This document shows, in pieces, positions 1 to 7,957 of a stretch of DNA of 64,000 nt; within the stretch, counting starts at the first letter, position 1; each line of letters begins with the position of its first letter. The notes beneath the pieces are model-generated. The model had not been told where the DNA came from, ran no database searches, and worked only from the letters and a program-made list of their open reading frames with translations. Source of the DNA: ZC4RG30 sp963777735 (GTDB lineage Bacteria > Pseudomonadota > Gammaproteobacteria > Steroidobacterales > Steroidobacteraceae); contig CAVZRQ010000002.1 of assembly GCA_963777735.1 (NCBI GenBank), forward strand, positions 160,584-224,583. Reading direction: 5' to 3'. Both the position numbers and the translations under genes were made by a program.

Positions 1-312
1 CAGTATCAGCACAACGCCACCATTCTCGGGCGTGAAGGCGAAGGCTACTTCGCCTACGACGGCAGTGCGCGCAGCCGGTGGTCGTCGAATCCGTCGCGGT
101 CGCTCTACACGGATGTGGGCGGGTACGGTCTGGCGAACTTCCGCTTCGGCTTTCGCAGCCAGGGCAGCTGGGATGTCTACGCATGGGTCAGGAACGCATT
201 CGACAAGGACTACTTCGAGCAGCTCGCGACGACGCCAGGCAATACGGGTCTGATCGCTGGCCAGCCTGCAGATCCTCGTACCTGGGGCCTTACGCTCAGG
301 GCGGAGTTCTGA
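1..312 (+). CDS. TonB-dependent receptor, C-terminal fragment
   Basis: Open from the first base of the window in frame 1 to a TGA at 310-312, so the 5' part lies outside. About 103 residues are visible. They alternate polar and aromatic residues like outer-membrane beta strands, contain an RNAFDKDYFEQ segment typical of the last strands of TonB-dependent receptors, and end GLTLRAEF with the terminal Phe expected for BAM-dependent insertion. The substrate cannot be read from this end. A sulfate-binding protein gene starts 39 bp downstream on the same strand, so a sulfur-containing ligand is possible but only inferred. Confidence 0.85.
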   Translation, partial: QYQHNATILGREGEGYFAYDGSARSRWSSNPSRSLYTDVGGYGLANFRFGFRSQGSWDVYAWVRNAFDKDYFEQLATTPGNTGLIAGQPADPRTWGLTLRAEF

Positions 313-350
313 TTCCACACACCACCCGGAATCTTGGAGGAATATTCAAC

Positions 351-1367
351 ATGTTCAAGTCTCCCATTTCACGCCGCAGCATCCTCGCAATCGCCATGGC
401 ATCGGCCATCACCACCAGCGTTGCGGCGCGGGCCGCAGACGTCACGCTGCTGAATGTGTCCTATGACCCCACGCGCGAGTTGTACCTCGACTTCAATGCT
501 GCCTTTGCGAAGCACTGGAAGGCGAAGACGGGAGACAACGTCAAGATCAACCAGTCGCACGGCGGCTCAAGCAAGCAGGCGCGCTCGGTAATCGACGGTC
601 TCGCCGCGGATGTCGTGACGCTGGGTCTGGCGGGAGATGTCGACGCGCTGGTTACGCAGGGCAAGCTGCTGGCACCAGAATGGGAGAATCGTCTGCCCAA
701 CAACAGCGCGCCCTACACATCGACCATCGTGTTCCTCGTGCGCAAGGGCAATCCGAAGGGAATCAAGGACTGGGGTGATCTGGCACGCGCTGGAGTGAGT
801 GTGATTACGCCGAATCCGAAGACATCGGGCGGTGCTCGCTGGAACTATCTGGCGGGCTATGCCTGGGCGCTGAAGCAGCCGGGCGGGAGTGCTGCCACTG
901 CCAAGGCCTTCCTGCGGAAGGTCTACAAGAACGCGCCGGTGCTGGATACCGGTGCGCGGCAGGCACTGACCACCTTCGGGCAGCGTGGAATTGGCGATGT
1001 GTTCATTTCGTGGGAAAACGAGGCCTTTCTGGCAAGCCGGGAACTCGGGCCGGGAAAATTCGACGTGATCGTGCCTTCCATCAGCATTCTGGCGGAACCG
1101 TCCGTGGCGGTGGTCGACAAGGTGGTGTTGAAGCGCGGCACGAAGACGGTGGCGGAGGAATACCTGAAGTACCTGTATTCGAAGGAAGGTCAGGAGATCG
1201 TTGCGAAGCACTTCTATCGCCCACGTGACGCGCAGGTGGCGGCAAAGTACGCAAATGTGTTTCCGAAGTTGACGCTGCTGACCATAAAGGACTTCGGCGG
1301 CTGGGCCAGCGCGCAGAAAACGCATTTTGCCGATGGTGGGGTGTTCGACCAGTTGCTGGCGCCATAG
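351..1367 (+). CDS. sbp: Periplasmic sulfate-binding protein (Sbp type)
   Basis: A 338-residue solute-binding protein that would deliver sulfate to the CysTWA importer. The start at 351 follows a GGAGG ribosome site; the frame is open further upstream but that part overlaps the receptor gene. Residues 1-28 form an export signal with SRRSIL, a hydrophobic stretch and an ARA-AD cleavage site. Both family signatures are present: NVSYDPTRELY near the mature N-terminus and NPKTSGGARWNYLAGYAWA in mid-protein, with the ligand loop NQSHGGSSKQARS. The importer genes are about 5 kb away on the other strand, so sbp is a separate transcription unit here. Confidence 0.93.
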   Translation: MFKSPISRRSILAIAMASAITTSVAARAADVTLLNVSYDPTRELYLDFNAAFAKHWKAKTGDNVKINQSHGGSSKQARSVIDGLAADVVTLGLAGDVDALVTQGKLLAPEWENRLPNNSAPYTSTIVFLVRKGNPKGIKDWGDLARAGVSVITPNPKTSGGARWNYLAGYAWALKQPGGSAATAKAFLRKVYKNAPVLDTGARQALTTFGQRGIGDVFISWENEAFLASRELGPGKFDVIVPSISILAEPSVAVVDKVVLKRGTKTVAEEYLKYLYSKEGQEIVAKHFYRPRDAQVAAKYANVFPKLTLLTIKDFGGWASAQKTHFADGGVFDQLLAP

Positions 1368-1451
1368 AAATGACGGCATTGTGGTCGGAATTTGACCGTT
1401 CAACGTCGCTGCGCAAATATAGGTCCGCCTCAATACAAGGAGTATGGACCC

Positions 1452-2360
1452 ATGACCGAGCAGCATCTGGCCGTGACGGCACCGGCATCCCCCATCGATC
1501 AGCGCGTCTATAACCTGTACGACGAGTATTGCCATGGGCACATCGACCGCCGCGAGTTTCTGGCGCGAGCCCAGGCACTCATGATCGGTGGCATGTCAGC
1601 GATGGTGATGGCGCAGTCGCTGTTTCCCCGCTATGCCGAGGCGCAGACCATCTCCTTCACGGATTCGCGGATCAAGGCGCGCTACGTCGACTATCCCTCG
1701 CCAGGCGGCAACTCCGGGACGATGCGCGGCTATCTGGTGCAGCCCACCGGTACCGGACCTTTCCCGTCGGTGCTGGTGCTTCACGAGAACCGGGGTTTGA
1801 ATCCCTATATCGAGGATGTGGCGCGTCGCGCCGCAACGTCAGGGTTTCTCGCATTGGCGCCGGATGGCCTCGCACCAGCGGGTGGATACCCCGGAAACGA
1901 TGACGATGGACGTACGCTGCAGTCTGGCCTGGACCCAGCCAAGTTGCGGCAGGACATGATCAACAGCGCCCGTCTTCTGAAGGGGCATGCACTTTCGAAT
2001 GGCAAGCTGGGCGCGACCGGATTTTGCTGGGGCGGCGGCATGGTCAACCAGCTTGCTGTAGCGCTGGGTGCGGATCTGGCGGCAGGCGTGCCGTTCTACG
2101 GTGCTGCGGCACCTGTTGCCGATGTGCCGAAAATCAAGGCGGCGCTGCTGGTGCAGTATGCGGCTACCGATGAACGCATCAATGCGCAATGGCCTGCGTT
2201 CGAGGCTGCATTGAAGGCAGCTGGAGTGACGTATCAGCAGCATGTCTATGCGGATACCCAGCATGGCTTCCACAACAACTCGACTCCGCGGTACAGCGAA
2301 GCCGCCGCAAACCTGGCCTGGGAGCGCACCATCGCCTTCTTCCGTCAGCATCTGGCCTGA
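1452..2360 (+). CDS. Exported dienelactone hydrolase family protein
   Basis: A 302-residue alpha/beta hydrolase. ATG at 1452 is preceded by AAGGAG. The N-terminal region carries DRREFLARA followed by a hydrophobic run and ends near AEAQT, which resembles a Tat signal. The hydrolase core has LVLHENRGLN, the nucleophile motif GFCWGG with Cys192, Asp240 in ATDER and His271 in HGFH. The spacing of 48 and 31 residues equals the Cys-Asp-His triad spacing of classical dienelactone hydrolase, so the enzyme should be active. The true substrate is unknown, since many exported homologues act on other esters or lactones. It is followed 13 bp later by the dipeptidase gene. Confidence 0.88.
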   Translation: MTEQHLAVTAPASPIDQRVYNLYDEYCHGHIDRREFLARAQALMIGGMSAMVMAQSLFPRYAEAQTISFTDSRIKARYVDYPSPGGNSGTMRGYLVQPTGTGPFPSVLVLHENRGLNPYIEDVARRAATSGFLALAPDGLAPAGGYPGNDDDGRTLQSGLDPAKLRQDMINSARLLKGHALSNGKLGATGFCWGGGMVNQLAVALGADLAAGVPFYGAAAPVADVPKIKAALLVQYAATDERINAQWPAFEAALKAAGVTYQQHVYADTQHGFHNNSTPRYSEAAANLAWERTIAFFRQHLA

Positions 2361-2373
2361 AGCAGGGTCTCTG

Positions 2374-3564
2374 ATGCTACAACGACTGCCAGTCGTTCTG
2401 CTGCCGGCGTTGCTGCTTCTCGCCTCCTGCGCGAAGCGCACGCCGGCCCTGCACGAGGAGTTGCTGACGCTCGATACCCATCTCGATACGCCCGCTTACT
2501 TCGGCATCGCAGGCTGGGAGTTCGGCGAGCGGCATCGTGTGGAGGAGGATGGGTCGCAGCTCGACATTCCGCGCATGATTGAGGGTGGTCTGGATGGCGG
2601 CTTCTTTGTCACCTACATCCCCCAGGGTCCGCTGACGGACGAAGGCCGGGAGGCCGCGCGACTGGCAGCGCACGCCCGTCTGGACGAGATCCACGCCGTG
2701 GTCACGATGCACGCGGACAAGGCCGGGATTGCACTGACCTCTGCCGATGCCCGCCGCCTCGCTGGTCAGGGCAAGCGGGTGGTCTTCCTGAGCATGGAGA
2801 ATGGCTATCCGTTGGGCCAACATCCCGAGCGACTGACGGACTTCCATGCACGGGGTGTGCGCATGGCCGGTCCGGTGCACTTCCTGAACAATGACCTGGC
2901 GACTTCCAGCACGGACGTCGCTCGCGCGGAGTTTCCCGGCCTCACGCCTGCCGGTCGCGCCTGGGTGCAGGAGGCGAATCGCCTCGGGATCGTGATCGAT
3001 CCCTCGCATGCTTCCGATGCAACGCTCGACGACATCCTTGCGCTGTCGACGAAACCGGTGGTGCTGTCGCACTCTGGTGCCAAGGCCGTTTTTGCGCATC
3101 CCCGCAATGTGGACGACGAGCGGCTGCAGCGCATTGCTGCAGCGGGTGGTGTGATCCAGGTGGCTGCATATCCCGACTACCTGATTCAACGCAAGCCGAC
3201 ACCGGAGAGGGCTGCGGAAATCTCGCGGCTGCGTGCAGCGCTATCGGGCGAGCGCACGGTGGCAGCGCGTCGTGAGCTCACCCGAGCGCTGGCAGAGGTG
3301 GAAGGTCGCTGGCCGTTGCCACCCGCTACCTACGAACAGTTTGTGCAGCATCTGTTGCATGTGATCCGCGTCGCCGGCGTGAAGCATGCCGGCATCGGAA
3401 TCGACTTTGATGGTGGCGGCGGCGTGCAGGGGTTGGAAGATGCCACGGACTACCCACGCATCACCGCAAGCCTGCGCGAGGCGGGGCTCTCTGACAGCGA
3501 ACTGGCTGATGTCTGGTCCGGCAATGTCTTGCGGGTACTCGACACCGTGCAGTCGACCGACTGA
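2374..3564 (+). CDS. Membrane dipeptidase, peptidase family M19, lipoprotein
   Basis: A 396-residue zinc dipeptidase of the renal dipeptidase family. ATG at 2374 starts a lipoprotein signal with LLLASC, so the protein is probably lipid-anchored in the cell envelope. Metal ligands can be placed: His36 and Asp38 (THLDT), bridging Glu142 (SMENG), His212 (PSHAS) and His233 (LSHSG). The 21-residue gap between the two histidines equals that of human renal dipeptidase. The family hydrolyses dipeptides, often with a D-residue at the second position. The start lies 13 bp after the hydrolase stop, so both may be one transcript. Confidence 0.9.
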   Translation: MLQRLPVVLLPALLLLASCAKRTPALHEELLTLDTHLDTPAYFGIAGWEFGERHRVEEDGSQLDIPRMIEGGLDGGFFVTYIPQGPLTDEGREAARLAAHARLDEIHAVVTMHADKAGIALTSADARRLAGQGKRVVFLSMENGYPLGQHPERLTDFHARGVRMAGPVHFLNNDLATSSTDVARAEFPGLTPAGRAWVQEANRLGIVIDPSHASDATLDDILALSTKPVVLSHSGAKAVFAHPRNVDDERLQRIAAAGGVIQVAAYPDYLIQRKPTPERAAEISRLRAALSGERTVAARRELTRALAEVEGRWPLPPATYEQFVQHLLHVIRVAGVKHAGIGIDFDGGGGVQGLEDATDYPRITASLREAGLSDSELADVWSGNVLRVLDTVQSTD

Positions 3565-3586
3565 ACTTCCCGTCGCAGGGGTCGGG

Positions 3587-4264
3587 CTATTCGACCACCA
3601 GTTTGTAACCGGAAACCGCCGCGGTTTGCAGCAGCACAGGCGTGCCGGGATTCGGTTCGATCTTGTTGCGCAGGCGATGCACCAGCTGTTTCAGCAGCTG
3701 CCGATCGCCGGCACCGCGATGCCCCCACACCAGAGTGAGCAGTCGATCGGAGTGCACTGCGCGGCCTGCCTGCGCCAGCAGTGCCTGCATGAGCCGGAAC
3801 TCGAGCTTGGTGAGCAGTATCGGCTGACCAGTGCCGACGCTTACGGTGCTGTCTTCCGCATCCAGCGTCACGCGTCCCACCGTCATCGGACCGGTGCTGC
3901 GCTCGATGCGTGCCCGGCGCAGCAGGGCCTTCACGCGCGCGAGCAGTTCGCGCGGGCTGAACGGTTTGGTGAGGTAGTCGTCCGCGCCCAGATCGATGGC
4001 GCGCACGAGATCCTGTTCCTCGCCGCGTGCGGTGAGCATCATGATCGGTGCGGTGCCGCGGCCGCGGATGATCGAGCACACTTCGAAGCCGGACATGCCG
4101 GGCATGTTGATGTCGAGCACTACCATGTCTGGTGCTTCCGACTCGAACTTCTCGACTGCCGCGTTGCCATCCGCTGCCTTCACGACCAGATAGCCGGCCT
4201 GCCCGAGTGCGTAGGCAACCAGGTCGAGAAGGTCGGAGTCGTCGTCGGCTACCAGGATCTTCAT
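3587..4264 (-). CDS. OmpR-family response regulator
   Basis: A 225-residue two-component regulator. The receiver domain (about 1-120) has the acidic cluster VADDDSD, the phospho-acceptor Asp in VVLDINMPG, the conserved Thr/Ala of MLTARG and the Lys of LTKPF. Residues 130-225 form a winged-helix DNA-binding domain (TKLEFRLM, RLRNKIEPN, SGYKLV). It is the last gene of the minus-strand run. Its start overlaps the stop of the kinase gene by four bases (ATGA), so the two are translationally coupled partners. Position after a sulfate importer suggests sulfur-related control, which is inference. Confidence 0.93.
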   Translation of the reverse strand: MKILVADDDSDLLDLVAYALGQAGYLVVKAADGNAAVEKFESEAPDMVVLDINMPGMSGFEVCSIIRGRGTAPIMMLTARGEEQDLVRAIDLGADDYLTKPFSPRELLARVKALLRRARIERSTGPMTVGRVTLDAEDSTVSVGTGQPILLTKLEFRLMQALLAQAGRAVHSDRLLTLVWGHRGAGDRQLLKQLVHRLRNKIEPNPGTPVLLQTAAVSGYKLVVE

Positions 4265-6342
4265 GATTCACGTTCTGCGGGCAATGAAAGAGTGAAACGG
4301 GTGCGCTCCGCAGAGCGAGTGGCGACCAGCGTACCGCCATGGCGCTCCACGATGGAACGGGAGATGGAAAGACCCAGCCCCATGCCGCCGGGTGCGGGTT
4401 CCACCCCGCCGCGACCAAAGCGCTCGAAAACGGATTCCTGCGCGCCTTCCGGCAGGCCGGGGCCGGAATCCTCGACCCAGGCGGTGATGCGCTCGTCATC
4501 GCGCTCTGCGCCTACGCGAATGGTCGTGCGCTCCGGCGCAAACTTGCTGGCATTGGCGAGCAGGTTCACGAACACCTGGGTGAGGCGCACGGCGTCTCCC
4601 TGCAGTTCGAGATCGCCTTCCAGTTGGCGCTCGACCTGCTGCCCGCGCTGGCGCAGCAATGCTTCGACGGTGGCGATGGCGTCTTCCACGACTTCGACAA
4701 GGTCGACGCTCTGGTGGCGGATGTCGAGCTGCCCGGCTTCGATGCGCACGCTTTCGAGGAGATTGTCGATGAGCTGCGCGAGCCGCCGCGTGCCGCGTTC
4801 GAGTGACAGCACCAGGTCCTCCAGCTGTGCGGGAGTGCGGGTGTGAAGGCCATCGCGCAGCAGTTCGATGGAAGCGAGCTGCGCGGCCAGCGGGGTGCGG
4901 AACTCGTGCGAGACATTGGCGAGCACGGTGTCGCGCGCGCGGCGAACCGCCTCGAGTTCGGTTTCATCGCGCATCACCTGCACCTGCAGGTTATCGACGG
5001 GTCTCGCGCTGGTGAGCACCATGCGACGGCTGCCACCGCGGGTCTGCAGGTATTCGACGGCGGTGGACGAACCCAGCTCGCGGGATCTGAGGATCGGGCA
5101 GTTGAGTTCGCAGGGGCGTGCTCCATTGACTGGAGTTGGCTGGAGTACATCTCCGCAAAAGCGGCCAATGACTTCGGTTGAAGTCACTCCCAGCAGTTTC
5201 GCGGTGGTTTCGTTGATGTAGGTGATGCGGCGGTCGGCATCGACCGCGTACACGCCTTCCACGATGCCGCCGAGCACCGCCTGCGCTTCGGCCTCGCGCT
5301 GCCGCAGCGTATCGGTGAGATCGATGAGGTTGCGGCGCATGTCGTTCATGGTGCGCGCGAGCTGTCCGATCTCCGCCGGGCCGCCGGTGGGGATGGAGGC
5401 GGCGAAATCGCCCTGGCCGAGGCGCGCAGCCGCAGCAGTCAGGGCTTCCGTCGGTCCGGTGATGCGCCTGCCCAGCAGCACGCCGGCGATGAGCGCCAGC
5501 ACCGCGAGACTGCTGGCCACCCACAGCAGCCGGCGCTGCATGGCGTTCACGTCGCGATCCACCTGCGCGGTGGAGAGCCGGGTTTCGATCAGCACGATGC
5601 CTTCGCCCGTGGCCGAGAACACCGGATGGCTGGCGGCGTACAGCCGCAGCTTCTCGATGTGCGCGACTGCGAAACGACCATCGGCGAGCGCCGCGGTATG
5701 CAAGGCGGTGAAATCGTCGACCGGCGCGTTGTTGAAATCGCGGTAGCTGCGCAGCGTGAGTTCGACGCCTTCCTGCAGATCGAGCTTGCGCGCGAATTCG
5801 TTGTTGAGCACCTGCGCCACGATCACCTGCGTACCTGGCGCAAAATCACCCAGGCTGGTCGTGGCACCGAGATAGGCATCGGCGGTGCCCTGGGGTGCCG
5901 TCATGAAACGCTCGCCCTGTTCCGTGGATGAGGCCAGCAGCACGGCCCACGGAACACTGGGGCCCGCCGAGGCGAGTACCTGCCCATTCTCCAGAACAGC
6001 GCAGGCATTCACGCCGGCCGTGCCGCAGAAGCGCGCCAGGAACGGCGGGAGATTCGGCAGATCACGCTCCTGCAGCAGCCGCCGCAGCGTGGGGCGTTCG
6101 GCCAGCACGCGTGCATAGGAAAGAGTGTCTTCACCCGCACGGGTGAGGGCGGCGCGCGCATCCGCGCCGGCCAGCTGCACCCGCACGCGCTGCTGGCTAT
6201 CGGCGAGGCCCTCGAGCAGGTCGATGGCTGCCCACGAAACGCCGGCGGCCACCACGAGCACGATCAGCACCTGGATGGCAGCGAGCCACCAGCCAAGGCT
6301 GTTGTGCCACAGCTTCAGTGGTGACGTATTCCAGTCCGCCAT
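4261..6342 (-). CDS. Membrane sensor histidine kinase with PAS domain
   Basis: A 693-residue kinase. Order: N-terminal membrane helix (about 15-40), periplasmic sensor region to about 265, second membrane helix (LLWVASSLAVLALIAGVLL), HAMP, PAS (about 360-460), HisKA with VSHEFRTPLAAQLA, then the ATPase domain with NLLANASKF, EDSGPGLPE and GMGLGLSIS. The PAS carries a cysteine cluster: CGDVLQP followed by CELNCPILRSRE. Such clusters occur in redox- or metal-sensing PAS domains, so thiol or metal sensing is possible but not shown. The start overlaps the cysW 3' end by 28 bp and the stop overlaps the regulator start, so the pair looks co-transcribed with the importer. Confidence 0.9.
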   Translation of the reverse strand: MADWNTSPLKLWHNSLGWWLAAIQVLIVLVVAAGVSWAAIDLLEGLADSQQRVRVQLAGADARAALTRAGEDTLSYARVLAERPTLRRLLQERDLPNLPPFLARFCGTAGVNACAVLENGQVLASAGPSVPWAVLLASSTEQGERFMTAPQGTADAYLGATTSLGDFAPGTQVIVAQVLNNEFARKLDLQEGVELTLRSYRDFNNAPVDDFTALHTAALADGRFAVAHIEKLRLYAASHPVFSATGEGIVLIETRLSTAQVDRDVNAMQRRLLWVASSLAVLALIAGVLLGRRITGPTEALTAAAARLGQGDFAASIPTGGPAEIGQLARTMNDMRRNLIDLTDTLRQREAEAQAVLGGIVEGVYAVDADRRITYINETTAKLLGVTSTEVIGRFCGDVLQPTPVNGARPCELNCPILRSRELGSSTAVEYLQTRGGSRRMVLTSARPVDNLQVQVMRDETELEAVRRARDTVLANVSHEFRTPLAAQLASIELLRDGLHTRTPAQLEDLVLSLERGTRRLAQLIDNLLESVRIEAGQLDIRHQSVDLVEVVEDAIATVEALLRQRGQQVERQLEGDLELQGDAVRLTQVFVNLLANASKFAPERTTIRVGAERDDERITAWVEDSGPGLPEGAQESVFERFGRGGVEPAPGGMGLGLSISRSIVERHGGTLVATRSAERTRFTLSLPAERES

Positions 6343-7113
6343 TCGAGCATTGTCTTGATGATGAGGGTGACCACTGCCAGCAACGATAGCAGTGATGCCA
6401 CCGCAAAGGCGCCCACAAAGTTGTATTCCTGATACAGGATTTCAATATGCAGCGGCATGGTGTTGGTCAGTCCGCGGATATGGCCGGAGACCACCGATAC
6501 CGCACCGAACTCACCCATTGCGCGGGCATTGCACAGGATGATGCCGTAGACCAGCCCCCAGCGGATGCGCGGCAGCGTGACGTGGAAGAACGTGAACCAG
6601 CCGCCAGCGCCCAGCGTGATGGCGGCTTCTTCTTCGTCATTGCCCATCTGCTGCATCAGCGGGAATCAGCTCACGGGCGACGTAGGGGAAGGTGACGAAC
6701 ATGGTGGCCAGCACGATTCCGGGCAGCGCGAAGATGATGCTGATGTCGTGTTCCTGCAGCCAGGCGCCGAACCAGCCCTGCAGGCCGAACAGCAGCACAT
6801 ACACGAGGCCAGAAACCACGGGCGAAACAGCCAGTGGCAGGTCGATCAGGGTGACCAGCATGCTCTTGCCGGGAAACTCGAACTTCGCGATGCACCAGGC
6901 CGCGCAGATGCCGAAGACGGTGTTGAGCGGCACCACGATCGCGGCGGTGATCAGCGTGAGACGGATCGCGGCGCCGGTGTCGCTGTCGGTGAAGCTCGCG
7001 AACCAGGCCGCCCAGCCATTCTCGAGGGCGGTGGCGAACACCACGGCCAGCGGCGCAAACAGCAGTGCGCCGAGAAATGTGAACGAGATGGCGATGAGCA
7101 GGACGCGGATCAT
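6315..7113 (-). CDS. cysW: Sulfate ABC transporter permease CysW, frame disrupted
   Basis: Inner-membrane permease subunit of the sulfate/thiosulfate importer. The ATG at 7113 opens MIRVLLIAIS and a permease reads to YVARELIP. The frame then shifts at the GGG of 6661-6663 and resumes as LMQQMGNDEEEAAITLGAGG, the cytoplasmic EAA loop that contacts CysA, through to the stop at 6315. Removing one base restores about 265 residues, the usual CysW length. Both halves are well conserved, so a sequence error is likelier than decay. There is no stop between cysT and this gene in the same frame. Confidence 0.88.
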
Positions 7114-7957
7114 CGCGCGTGCTCCGCCGTGCAGGCGTCGGCGGCCCCATTGCTGCAGCAGGTTGATGGTCAGCAGCATCAGGAACGAGATCGCCAGCAT
7201 CACGCAGCCGAGCGCGGCCGCGGCGGCATAGTCGTACTCCTCCAGCCGGATGACGATCAGCAGCGGCGTGATCTCGGTCTGCATGGGAATGTTGCCGGCG
7301 ATGAAGATCACGGAGCCGTATTCCCCTACGCCGCGTGCAAAGGCCAGCGCGAAGCCCGTGAGCACTGCGGGCATCACGGCTGGAAGTATCACGCGAAAGA
7401 ACGTGTAGGCGGGGCCTGCACCGAGCGTGGCGGCGGCTTCTTCCACATCCTTCGGCAGTTCGAGCAGGGCGGGCTGCACGGTGCGCACCACGAAGGGCAT
7501 GCCGATCAAGCGTGAGCGCGAGGGTGATGCCGAACGAGGTGTAGGCCACCTTGATGCCCAGTGGCTCGAGGTACTGGCCGATCCAGCCATTGCCGGCGAA
7601 CACGGCGGTGAGCGCGAGGCCGGAGACGGCGGTGGGCAGCGCGAAGGGCATGTCGATGATGGCATCGATGAAGCGGCGGCCCGGGAAGCGGTAACGCACC
7701 AGCACCCAGGCCACGATGAACCCGAAGACGATGTTGATGCCGGCAGCCGTCAGCGAAGTGCCGAAGGTCAGCCGATAGGAGGCCATGGCACGCGGGTCGG
7801 TGACTACCTGGATGAAGCGCGCCAGATCCATGCTGGCGCCCTTCATGACCAGCGCCGTCAGCGGCAGCAGCACGATGGCGCAGAGAAAGAACGTGGTGAA
7901 GCCCAGGGTGATGCCGAACCCCGGGATCACGCTGCGTTCGCGTCGCAGGCTGATCAA
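7114..7957 (-). CDS. cysT: Sulfate ABC transporter permease CysT, frame disrupted
   Basis: Membrane permease partner of CysW. It begins at a TTG (7957) overlapping the stop of the preceding ORF (TTGA). The N-terminal 150 residues read normally to SFGITLALTL. One extra base near 7507-7511 throws the frame; IGMPFVVRTVQP and the EAA loop DVEEAAATLGAG follow in another frame. The C-terminus INLLQQWGRRRLHGGARA then runs into the cysW Met without a stop. A stop (TGA overlapping the cysW ATG) exists in a third frame, so a further indel near 7120-7200 or a real CysT-CysW fusion are both possible. Confidence 0.85.

Noticed and set aside
3386..4846. 486-codon plus-strand frame over the dipeptidase end, regulator and kinase
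   Set aside because: It crosses three recognisable genes and has no domain of its own.
6661..6663. Programmed frameshifting in cysW or the other broken genes
   Set aside because: The break sites share no slippery heptamer or downstream structure visible by eye, occur in unrelated genes and are mostly single extra bases; sequence error explains them better.
6565..7515. Long plus-strand open frame (316 codons) opposite the permease genes
   Set aside because: Composition is dominated by Gln, His, Arg and Gly from antisense reading of GC-rich hydrophobic codons. Both strands cannot be coding here, and the permease motifs on the minus strand are decisive.
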